Assembly: GCA_016198885.1 (NCBI GenBank)
Contig: JACQHV010000148.1
Coordinates: 1-8,179 of the forward strand
Direction of reading: 5' to 3'
Length of the DNA stretch: 8,179 nt
Source of the DNA: Gammaproteobacteria bacterium
GTDB taxonomy: Bacteria; Pseudomonadota; Gammaproteobacteria; Eutrophobiales; Eutrophobiaceae
Both the position numbers and the translations under genes were made by a program. The notes under the pieces are model-generated. The model was not told the DNA's origin, ran no database searches, and saw only the letters and a program-made list of their open reading frames with translations. Shown piece after piece: positions 1 to 5,550 of this stretch (its first letter is position 1; each line of letters begins with the position of its first letter).

Positions 1-53
1 GATTTATTTAAGGTTAAAAGATTCTTCGCTCGACCGCCAAGGATGGTGGAAGT

Positions 54-80
54 GCAGATTTTGCAGGAGCAAAAATCTGC
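54..80. repeat. Strong stem-loop in the left intergenic mosaic
   Basis: GCAGATTTTGC (54-64) and GCAAAAATCTGC (69-80) are reverse complements apart from one extra A, separated by the four-base loop AGGA. There is no T-run long enough on either side for a classical intrinsic terminator. The stem-loop sits just outside the hairpin repeat array at 125-250 and looks like part of the same non-coding mosaic. It may be a dispersed palindromic (REP-like) element, or a structured 3' region of a transcript reading leftwards from the SRAP gene. The structure is seen directly; the role is not known. Confidence 0.6.
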
Positions 81-101
81 CATGCACGGCCGCTCTCAAC
101 A

Positions 102-250
102 GTCGCTTCGGACTCCTGTCCTCTCGCGACACTAAATACATCTATGTATGTCGTCCATGCTTTCCGCGGCACTAACACGTCCATGTGAGTCGTCCATCAT
201 CGCGACATTCATGCATCCATGCATATCATCCGTGTACATCATCCTTGTAC
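102..250. repeat. Array of imperfect hairpin repeats, three to four units
   Basis: Degenerate units of about 36-40 bases recur: CGCGAC at 125, CGCGGC at 165 and CGCGAC at 201. Each is followed 10-11 bases later by a small inverted repeat and then GTCGTCCAT or ATCATCC. The stems are ATACAT/ATGTAT (136-149), CACGT/ATGTG (176-187), ATGCAT/ATGCAT (211-224) and a looser GTACA/TGTAC (234-250). Stem sequences differ while pairing is kept, so structure seems to be conserved rather than sequence. The last hairpin ends one base before the stop codon of the SRAP gene (252-254), putting the array directly in that gene's 3' region. A related copy lies at 1512-1566. No gene is visible in 1-251. Confidence 0.65.
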
Positions 251-251
251 T

Positions 252-890
252 TCATTTTGACAATGGTTCCACCAAATCTTTTCCATCGTTTTTCGGACTA
301 TTCACGCGGCTACTGACCGGGTAGCAGATCATTACTCCCGCGTAGGGTGTAAGCAGTTCTTTTGGGCCTTCATGTAACCACGCAGCATAGTGATTGAGGG
401 CGAGTATGACCGGCATGCGGTTGTGTATCGGCGCCATGACAGCGTTTGCTGATGTAGTAATGATGGTGCAGCTTTCTATCGTCTTGTCCAGGCTTTCCCA
501 ATGGTCCCAGAGACCCGCAAAGGCAAACAGTTCGGCATCCTTGAGTTTGAAATAATACGGTTGCTTGTGGCCCTTTGCCCCTTTCCATTCATAGAAACCA
601 TTGGCAGGGATCAGGCAGCGGTTGTGTTTGAAGGCCGATCTGAAAAAGGGTTTTGATGCCACGGTTTCTGCCTTGGCATTGATGGGCTGGAATTTGGTGT
701 CCTTCGCCCAGTGGGGTATCAAGCCCCAGTGACAGGTGACCAGTTCTTTTTCCTGGTCTTTCAGTCGAACAATGGGAATATCGCTTGATGGTGTGACGTT
801 ATAACTGGTTTTATATTCAGCCACATGATCCAAGCCGAAATGTTCGGCCAGCTTTTTTTGATCATCCAGAATAGAGAAGCGCCCACACAT
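252..890 (-). CDS. SRAP domain protein (YedK/HMCES-type abasic-site DNA-protein crosslinking protein)
   Basis: This 212-residue protein is a full-length SOS-response-associated peptidase (SRAP) protein, close to the length of E. coli YedK. Known members bind single-stranded DNA at abasic sites and form a covalent thiazolidine crosslink through Cys2, shielding the lesion. The catalytic set is visible: MCGRF at the start gives Cys2 after Met removal, Asn71 in INAKAET, Glu101 in GFYEW and His156 in IHNRMP. The ATG at 890-888 is fixed by the need for Cys at position 2, though no clear Shine-Dalgarno sequence precedes it. An 86-base gap separates it from the toxin gene upstream; I see no LexA-type palindrome there, so SOS control is not supported. 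Its stop codon touches the hairpin repeat array at 102-250. The family call is very secure; the role in this cell is inferred from homologues. Confidence 0.95.
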   Translation of the reverse strand: MCGRFSILDDQKKLAEHFGLDHVAEYKTSYNVTPSSDIPIVRLKDQEKELVTCHWGLIPHWAKDTKFQPINAKAETVASKPFFRSAFKHNRCLIPANGFYEWKGAKGHKQPYYFKLKDAELFAFAGLWDHWESLDKTIESCTIITTSANAVMAPIHNRMPVILALNHYAAWLHEGPKELLTPYAGVMICYPVSSRVNSPKNDGKDLVEPLSK

Positions 891-976
891 ATAAAAACAA
901 GTTAAATTTGGAAGAAGATAATTTGCTCATTTTTTGTCGCCTTGCGATTTGTTCTTCTATAGTTCTATAGTTTTTA

Positions 977-1231
977 TTAGCCTGTGAGTTTGTCGTACTC
1001 AGCATGGGTCCCAATCCATATCCACAGGATGCCATCATCTGTGTCTACACCCAGCGCGCGGTAGTGATCTCCAATTCGCACTGACCAGAGTTTCTCTATT
1101 CGTTTTAGTTGAAGCGATGGATGTCGTAGATTGTTTTTAAGCAGAATATAATTTTTATCCGCAAGCGTGCGGACATCATTAGGGAGGGAATTATAAAGCG
1201 TCCAGAAACGAGACGAAGCGTGATGCTTCAA
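977..1231 (-). CDS. RelE/ParE-superfamily toxin of a type II toxin-antitoxin pair
   Basis: This 84-residue basic protein fits the small RelE/ParE fold. It has an N-terminal helical part (MKHHASSRFWTLYNSLP), then a basic strand region (LQLKRIEKLWSVRIGDHYRALG) and an ending IWIGTHAEYDKL typical of this toxin branch. Such toxins usually cleave mRNA at the ribosome or inhibit gyrase; which applies here cannot be read from the sequence. The only start fitting the family N-terminus is TTG at 1231-1229, overlapping the antitoxin TGA stop (1230-1228) by four bases (TTGA). Translation is therefore probably coupled to, and weaker than, that of the antitoxin, as expected when antitoxin must be in excess. 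The gene order antitoxin then toxin is the standard one. Family assignment is confident; mechanism is unknown. Confidence 0.85.
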   Translation of the reverse strand: MKHHASSRFWTLYNSLPNDVRTLADKNYILLKNNLRHPSLQLKRIEKLWSVRIGDHYRALGVDTDDGILWIWIGTHAEYDKLTG

Positions 1232-1428
1232 AGCTCTCGGGTCTTCCCGGCCTTATGTTCGGCCAGAGCTTCTGAGATAAGAAGATCCAGTTTGCCAGCC
1301 TTTAAATCAGTGGCAATCTGTTCATCCCAGGTGTGTGAGTCAAAATCAGTAAACCACGCACGGAATTTGGCAAGATCTTCCGTGGAGAGGTTTTGGATAT
1401 GTTGCTCAAGCTGCTCTACTTCACTCAT
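1228..1428 (-). CDS. Antitoxin partner of the RelE/ParE-type toxin
   Basis: This 66-residue acidic protein begins MSEVEQLEQHIQNLSTEDLAKFRAWF and ends LISEALAEHKAGKTREL. The pattern (short helical N-terminus, central W/D-rich turn FDSHTWDEQI, then DLKAGKLDLL and a basic tail) matches small antitoxins that commonly precede this RelE/ParE toxin type and are often left as hypothetical proteins. I see no clear ribbon-helix-helix or helix-turn-helix DNA-binding domain, so autorepression is uncertain. The ATG at 1428-1426 has a good Shine-Dalgarno (AGGTGG, 1433-1438) four bases upstream, contrasting with the TTG start of the toxin. The stop overlaps the toxin start by four bases. A sigma70-like promoter lies at 1481-1509. 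Confidence 0.82.
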   Translation of the reverse strand: MSEVEQLEQHIQNLSTEDLAKFRAWFTDFDSHTWDEQIATDLKAGKLDLLISEALAEHKAGKTREL

Positions 1429-1480
1429 GGCGCCACCTAAGAATTTCGGTTTGAGCAGAATTTTACTCCCAAGTTAATTA

Positions 1481-1509
1481 ATTATAAATAGAACAAGCAT
1501 ATAAATCAC
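1481..1509 (-). promoter_or_regulatory. Predicted sigma70-type promoter of the toxin-antitoxin operon
   Basis: On the minus strand a perfect -10 hexamer TATAAT (1481-1486) lies 17 bases from a weak -35-like GTGATT (1504-1509). The distance to the antitoxin ATG leaves a leader of about 45-50 bases with the AGGTGG ribosome binding site. An 8-base palindrome TTAATTAA (1474-1481) touches the -10 and could be an operator, but AT-rich palindromes arise easily by chance. The -35 element sits right beside the repeat copy that starts at 1512. Confidence 0.5.
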
Positions 1510-1511
1510 TC

Positions 1512-1566
1512 GTCGCTCTTGGACCTCCATTCCCCCGCGACGTTAGTGCATCCCTGCACGTCACTG
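1512..1566. repeat. Single copy of the hairpin repeat at the dacB 3' end
   Basis: The blocks GTCGCT (1512), GGAC (1521), CGCGAC (1536), hairpin GTGCA/TGCAC (1546-1559) and GTC (1560) occur in the same order and at almost the same spacing as GTCGCT (102), GGAC (110), CGCGAC (125), hairpin 136-149 and GTC (150). This is therefore a dispersed repeat of about 55 bases present at least twice in the window. Here too the hairpin base-pairs with a different sequence. The dacB stop codon TGA (1563-1561) lies inside the repeat, so the repeat forms the 3' end of dacB. Possible roles are transcript-end stabilisation, termination, or a mobile palindromic element. Confidence 0.65.
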
Positions 1567-3003
1567 CTCATACAACCATTTCAATATTTCATCCTGTATT
1601 AATGTTCCTGCATAATTTTGTATGCCAGGATAATTTTGCAGGGAGACGACAATATAGTGATTGTCATTTTGGCTATGCACATAACCGGCCATCGATCTGA
1701 CGTCATTGATTAGTCCGGTTTTAATCCGGATTTTTCCGGGGGGAATACCGCCGTTTAACCGTTTGCGCATGGTGCCGTCTTTGCCCGCAATCGGCAGGGA
1801 GGCAAGAAATTCCGGTTGATAAGGGCTGCGCCAGGCATGTTCCAGCAGTTGGCCGAGTGTGCGGGCGGTAATCCGGGTATCCCGCGACAGGCCGGAGCCA
1901 TTATCAATGATGAGTTGAGATGTGTTTATGCCATTCTGCTGTAACCAGGTTTCGATGGCCTGACTTCCCAATAGTTTGGTCCCCTGCGCGCCATTCATTT
2001 CGTGGCCGATCGTCAGTAATAATTGTCGCGCCATGATGTTATTACTGAACTTGTTGATATACATGATGATCTCACTCAGAGGTTTTGATTTCTCGACGTA
2101 AAAAAGTTGAGCCTTATCTGATATTGTGTCGTTCCTGTAAGTGCCTGAAATGGTCCCGCCCAGATCTTCCCATAACGATTTGAATACTCCATAAAGATAT
2201 TGATCACCGGGAATCACTGCACGTGTCAGTGTCTGTTCACCGCAGGAGGCGGGATAATTGCCGCTGAACTCGGTAATTATCTGCGCGCTCTGCATAGTAA
2301 CGTTCATACTGACCAGACTGTGCTGGCTTCTGCAAGTCCCTGTTGTTAACCGTACATTATTCCGGATTTGCAGATTATCTGCAGGCGGATCAGCATAGAT
2401 AAGGACTCTGTCATTCTGGGGAATGAATACGAATTGATGCGCAAGGAAATTGATCAGTGCCGCGTCGGGGAATGCGTTATAGGCATGATAGGGTTTGTTG
2501 TCAAAATCTCCGGTTGATCCTGCTTCTTTTTCGAACAGACTGTTATCAATAACCAGATCCCCGTCGATATGTTTTAATCCCCTGGCATGCAGATTATATA
2601 AAATGTGCCAGAAGGTTTCCTCTACCAGCAGAGGATCGCCACCGCCCTGCAGGATTAAATTTCCCATTAACCGGTTGTTTTCAAGTACGCCATCCAGATA
2701 AAAACGTGTTTCCCAGGTGTAGTATGGTCCAAGCAGTTCCAGTCCCGCGAATGTTGTCAGTAATTTTATTACTGAGGCAGGATTACGCGCGGTATCCGCA
2801 TTAAAATCCAGCAACGGCTGCGCTGAATCGATATCCTTGATGTAAAGACTGAAGGAGTCGAGTGGTAACTTGTATCGAGAAAATATACTTCTGATTTCCT
2901 GTGGTATCCGGGATTCAATTTCGAGACCACTCACGCTGAAGGCAGTAAAAAATAGAGTTGCGCCCAGCAACATGAACATGAAAGATAGCTTTCTTTTATT
3001 CAT
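1561..3003 (-). CDS. dacB: D-alanyl-D-alanine carboxypeptidase/endopeptidase (PBP4 type, peptidase family S13)
   Basis: This class C penicillin-binding protein removes terminal D-Ala from peptidoglycan stem peptides and cleaves D-Ala-mDAP crossbridges in the periplasm. All three active-site motifs are present, numbered from the chosen start: SxxK at Ser77-Val-Ile-Lys80, SxN at Ser320-Asn-Asn322 and KTG at 428-430. The long insertion between SxxK and SxN is the hallmark of S13. Cys224 and Cys254 may form a disulphide. I chose ATG at 3003-3001 (480 residues) because it starts directly with a signal peptide: MNKRK, a hydrophobic core to about residue 22, then AFSVSG before the mature part. An in-frame GTG at 3057 would add 18 polar residues, bury the signal and start inside a stem-loop. 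The gene follows the sirtuin after 81 bases, so it may have its own promoter or be read through. Its stop lies within the repeat copy at 1512-1566. Confidence 0.95.
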   Translation of the reverse strand: MNKRKLSFMFMLLGATLFFTAFSVSGLEIESRIPQEIRSIFSRYKLPLDSFSLYIKDIDSAQPLLDFNADTARNPASVIKLLTTFAGLELLGPYYTWETRFYLDGVLENNRLMGNLILQGGGDPLLVEETFWHILYNLHARGLKHIDGDLVIDNSLFEKEAGSTGDFDNKPYHAYNAFPDAALINFLAHQFVFIPQNDRVLIYADPPADNLQIRNNVRLTTGTCRSQHSLVSMNVTMQSAQIITEFSGNYPASCGEQTLTRAVIPGDQYLYGVFKSLWEDLGGTISGTYRNDTISDKAQLFYVEKSKPLSEIIMYINKFSNNIMARQLLLTIGHEMNGAQGTKLLGSQAIETWLQQNGINTSQLIIDNGSGLSRDTRITARTLGQLLEHAWRSPYQPEFLASLPIAGKDGTMRKRLNGGIPPGKIRIKTGLINDVRSMAGYVHSQNDNHYIVVSLQNYPGIQNYAGTLIQDEILKWLYEQ

Positions 3004-3039
3004 TCTTGTTTGCGTTGTCGTTATTTTTTGGCAATCTCT

Positions 3040-3057
3040 GTGCTTTTTACAAAGCAC
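3040..3057 (-). other. Perfect 7-bp stem-loop in the dacB leader
   Basis: On the minus strand GTGCTTT (3057-3051), loop GTAA and AAAGCAC (3046-3040) form a perfect seven-pair hairpin between the sirtuin stop and the dacB ATG (3003). The bases after the stem are AGAGATTGCC, not a T-run, so it is not a classical intrinsic terminator. It may be a processing or stabilising hairpin between the operon and dacB, or a regulatory leader element. A weak -10-like TATTAT occurs just upstream of it on the minus strand, without a convincing -35. Confidence 0.45.
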
Positions 3058-3084
3058 ACCCCGTTAATTCATAATACAAATGAA

Positions 3085-3981
3085 CTAATTTTTCATAATC
3101 GCGAGCATTCTGGCAAGTCCCTCAGAACTGGACATTTTCAGGAATTCGCCGCCAGGGCTATTCAGCGCCAGTTCAGTGAAGGGGTTTTTCTCGGTATTAA
3201 TGTCAATTATTGTCTTTACCTTCCGGTAGACAATAGAGGCAATGAGGTTGGGCAAGGTGGTTGCGCCGGAAGTGCCGGTGATGATCAGTAAATCAGTTTT
3301 TTCAGTCACTCGTATTGAACTTTCATATTTAAAGTAATGTTCATCATAGCATTCATCAAACCACAGAACGTGCGGCCGCGTCCTTGAGCCACAATCCGGA
3401 CAGGATAACAGTTTCCTGTCTTTTTTTGATAAATCCTGATTTTTTTCTCTGGGAAGAATTTCGGCTTGCAGGGGGTAGAGTTTTTCACGGCATTCATTAA
3501 TGCAACGCATAAAATATACATTGCCATGGATCTGAAATGTTCTTTCCGGGCTGCTTCCAGCGCGCAGGTGCAGATTGTCAACGTTCTGGGTGATGAGTGT
3601 GAATCGATCACCCAGCTGTTTTTCCATCTCGACAAGGGTAAAATGTCCGGTATTGGGTTCTGCATGACGACACACACTTAACCGGTAGAGATACCATTTC
3701 CAGACCTCATCCGGTTGCCGGCGGAACATTGCATATGTCGCCATCTCCTGCGGATGATAATTGGTTGATCCGATGGTCCAGTATCCTTCGGGTCCACGGA
3801 AAGTTGGAATACCGCTTTCGGCAGAGATGCCCGCACCGGTCAATACAGTAATATATTGTGACGGATCGGAAAAAATTTCCTGAATATTCACACCGGCTTG
3901 AAGACCATGAAATAAACGACGGACAGGGGTGGAAGTGTGGTGATCTTGCCGTAGATGTTCAACAACCTGCACAGCGTCCAA
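3085..3981 (-). CDS. Sir2-family NAD-dependent protein deacylase (CobB/SIRT5-like)
   Basis: Sirtuins remove acyl groups from lysine side chains using NAD+, giving nicotinamide and O-acyl-ADP-ribose. Motifs run in order: TGAGISAESGIPTFRG (48-63), TQNVDNLH (131-138), catalytic His152 in IHGN, four candidate zinc ligands Cys160, Cys164, Cys194 and Cys197, and RPHVLWFDE (202-210). Tyr97-x-x-Arg100 aligns with the YxxR pair that lets CobB and SIRT5 accept succinyl and malonyl groups, so negatively charged acyl-lysines are likely substrates. The first zinc pair is spaced CxxxC instead of the usual CxxC. The start is uncertain: TTG at 3981 gives 298 residues with about 30 extra N-terminal residues and no good ribosome binding site, while GTG at 3891 would give 268 residues, a more usual length before the GAG motif. 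It follows the DUF2007 gene by nine bases and is probably the last gene of that run. Confidence 0.92.
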   Translation of the reverse strand: MDAVQVVEHLRQDHHTSTPVRRLFHGLQAGVNIQEIFSDPSQYITVLTGAGISAESGIPTFRGPEGYWTIGSTNYHPQEMATYAMFRRQPDEVWKWYLYRLSVCRHAEPNTGHFTLVEMEKQLGDRFTLITQNVDNLHLRAGSSPERTFQIHGNVYFMRCINECREKLYPLQAEILPREKNQDLSKKDRKLLSCPDCGSRTRPHVLWFDECYDEHYFKYESSIRVTEKTDLLIITGTSGATTLPNLIASIVYRKVKTIIDINTEKNPFTELALNSPGGEFLKMSSSEGLARMLAIMKN

Positions 3982-3990
3982 TACATGATA

Positions 3991-4305
3991 TTATCTATCC
4001 GGTCTTTCAGTACCGCATAACCAACATGTAGTAAATTGGCCTTCTATTGTTTCACCACAGGCACATGTCCACCATGTATTGGATGGTTGTTCATCTGTTA
4101 TTGCAGCATTTACGATTTCCATGGCTTCATCATAATCTTCGTCATTGATTACCCAGACTTCGGGCCAGCATTCAACAGGGGGAAGTTCACCAATACCCGA
4201 GGACAGATTCAGGTTTTTAATCATGCAGGCGATGCCACTGCATTCAAGCAGGCTTTTGACATGACCTGCCATGATGAGATTCTCTGAACTGTAGACCTTT
4301 TCCAT
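3991..4305 (-). CDS. DUF2007 protein with C-terminal zinc ribbon
   Basis: Residues 1-70 (MEKVYSSENLIMAGHVKSLLECSGIACMIKN... ending with VWVINDEDYDEAMEIV) match the DUF2007 pattern, a small ferredoxin-like alpha-beta domain often called a putative signal-transducing protein with no proven biochemical role. The C-terminus adds a compact zinc ribbon: Trp79, Cys81-x-Cys83-Gly, then ten residues and Cys94-Trp-Leu-Cys97-Gly. The first knuckle is CxC, one residue shorter than the usual CxxC. I chose ATG at 4305; a TTG codon immediately before it (4308) is also in frame, and neither has a clear Shine-Dalgarno. An 18-base gap separates it from the membrane protein gene upstream and nine bases from the sirtuin TTG downstream. 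It is cytoplasmic, with no signal peptide. A role as a binding or adaptor protein is inferred only. Confidence 0.8.
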   Translation of the reverse strand: MEKVYSSENLIMAGHVKSLLECSGIACMIKNLNLSSGIGELPPVECWPEVWVINDEDYDEAMEIVNAAITDEQPSNTWWTCACGETIEGQFTTCWLCGTERPDR

Positions 4306-4323
4306 CAATTGATTCGATAAGTT

Positions 4324-5229
4324 TCAACCAGCCGGTTGATAGGATTTGCATTCCTCTATTTGATTTTTCTTGTAGGTAGTATAGAAATCATGGGGATTAT
4401 ATTCATTAAGAGTATAGGCAAGACCTTTGCCTGAATGGTAATCACCATAGGTTGTACCGTGAAGCATGGTCTCATATTTATCCGGGATATCATTGGTAAT
4501 AATCGCCTCAAATTCATTGCGTGTCAGGGTTTGGACATTTTCAATGGGGTACTGCATACAGAATTTTGCTTTCAGTTTGTTTTTTACCGGCCGAGGTTGA
4601 GGATTATTCCATAAATAACCAGGTACCATTTCGAATACAATGTCATAAACAACACCTTTCTTGAAGTAATATTCACGCTTGAGTGGAGGGTTCGCCGAGA
4701 AATTCAATACACGCATATCATTGGGATACGGCTTCCTGCCGGATGGATTAATCTGCGGTCTTAATAACGGGGAGATGTAGTAATAGTTTGTCTCTGGAAA
4801 CTCTGCCTTAAATGAGAATTGAATACCGAAAGGATTACCGTCTTCAGTTAACAATAATTCATCACGGACGTCATATATCTTCGTATTTTCCATCCTGAAA
4901 TTCCATTTGTAAGCATCATATTTTTCAGCGATAAAAAATACGCCGGGTCCTGTACCAGTTGTAACAAGACCTATGATAATTTGATACAAGGCCATATATA
5001 TTTTATCGCCTTTTCTGAATTTCCCATGACTTAACCATATGACCAGCTGTGTCAGTCCCAGCCAGATAATGGCGAAAGAGGGAAGTGAATTAGGGCCATG
5101 AACACTGGTTATAAAAAGCAAAAATGTAAAAACAACCTGGAGTAGTGTAAATACAATGGTTATTGTGAGTAACACAGAAGGGAAGATTAATTGCTGAGAA
5201 TATACAAAATCATAAAAAGACTGAAACAC
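4324..5229 (-). CDS. Unrecognised membrane protein with three N-terminal helices and a soluble C-terminal domain
   Basis: I do not recognise a family for this 301-residue protein. Three hydrophobic segments are clear: about 15-41 (LIFPSVLLTITIVFTLL...), 47-67 (SLPSFAIIWLGLTQLVIWL) and 77-102 (IYMALYQIIIGLVTTGTGPGVFF). The remaining 200 residues are soluble, rich in Tyr, Asn, Pro and aromatic residues, and look beta-strand-rich (for example EFPETNYYYISPLL and REYYFKKGVVYDIVFEMV). With three helices, the soluble part faces the opposite side from the N-terminus; which side is unknown. The GTG start at 5229 lies inside the end of the upstream gene (43-base overlap) and has no strong Shine-Dalgarno; a GTG at 5175 is the next option but would cut into the first helix. 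The overlap and strand suggest production together with the small coiled-coil protein upstream. It is a real gene judging by length and membrane pattern. Confidence 0.75.
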   Translation of the reverse strand: MFQSFYDFVYSQQLIFPSVLLTITIVFTLLQVVFTFLLFITSVHGPNSLPSFAIIWLGLTQLVIWLSHGKFRKGDKIYMALYQIIIGLVTTGTGPGVFFIAEKYDAYKWNFRMENTKIYDVRDELLLTEDGNPFGIQFSFKAEFPETNYYYISPLLRPQINPSGRKPYPNDMRVLNFSANPPLKREYYFKKGVVYDIVFEMVPGYLWNNPQPRPVKNKLKAKFCMQYPIENVQTLTRNEFEAIITNDIPDKYETMLHGTTYGDYHSGKGLAYTLNEYNPHDFYTTYKKNQIEECKSYQPAG

Positions 5230-5540
5230 AAGGCAATAAGTGAAACAGCGGAGATAACATTTAATTGTCGCACTGATTTTTTCAATGAACCCGCAAGCAT
5301 CTCGTTCTGCTTTGCGAGCTCTTCAATCAGTTTGATCTGTTCAAGATCGGATTCATTATGCGCATCAAGCTGTGAATGAATATGGCTGATCTCCTTTTTT
5401 AACCCATCAAGGGTGGATGGAATATTATCGTCTTTATCCCCGGATTCACCTCTCATCTTGATGATCTTGAAAAGTTTGGTCGCACCCTGAATTATCAAGG
5501 GCGCAGTGGTGAGTATGGTATTTAACGTGCTCAGACTCAT
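5187..5540 (-). CDS. Small coiled-coil protein with C-terminal membrane anchor, function unknown
   Basis: This 117-residue protein starts MSLSTLNTILTTAPLIIQGATKLFKIIK, a segment that could form an amphipathic or weakly hydrophobic helix. A charged linker (GESGDKDDN) follows, then a heptad-like helical stretch at about 42-92 (LDGLKKEISHIHSQLD... to SLKKSVRQL), and a clear membrane helix at 94-114 (NVISAVSLIALCFSLFMILYIL). It looks like a tail-anchored protein that oligomerises through its coiled coil. I chose ATG at 5540, ten bases after the aldolase stop; an in-frame GTG at 5558 would overlap the aldolase by eight bases. Its 3' end overlaps the next gene, the unknown membrane protein, by 43 bases, so the two may form a complex. 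Similar short uncharacterised proteins occur in other Proteobacteria, from memory; no function is known to me. Confidence 0.72.
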   Translation of the reverse strand: MSLSTLNTILTTAPLIIQGATKLFKIIKMRGESGDKDDNIPSTLDGLKKEISHIHSQLDAHNESDLEQIKLIEELAKQNEMLAGSLKKSVRQLNVISAVSLIALCFSLFMILYILSN

Positions 5541-5550
5541 TGCAGATTTC

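Noticed and set aside
125..250. CRISPR array
   Set aside because: The repeated units are imperfect, directly adjoining and of varying length (36, 40 and about 25 bases). There are no distinct spacers between identical repeats and no cas genes nearby.
1220..1477. Plus-strand 85-codon frame opposite the antitoxin
   Set aside because: It is antisense to the toxin-antitoxin pair, is rich in Ser/Cys/Arg as expected of a shadow frame, and runs through the antitoxin's ribosome binding site and promoter-side region.
3004..3057. GTG at 3057 as the dacB start
   Set aside because: It would add 18 polar residues ahead of the signal peptide and begin inside a stable stem-loop. ATG 3003 directly begins a normal signal peptide.
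3010..3291. Plus-strand reading frames across the sirtuin tail and dacB leader
   Set aside because: They lie opposite well-supported genes, have no family resemblance and no ribosome binding site; they are antisense shadows.
3085..3981. Sir2 as an anti-phage NADase (Thoeris, DSR or similar defence protein)
   Set aside because: The protein is a compact stand-alone sirtuin with zinc cysteines and an acyl-pocket YxxR pair, typical of deacylases. No SLOG, TIR, Argonaute or other defence partner is next to it.
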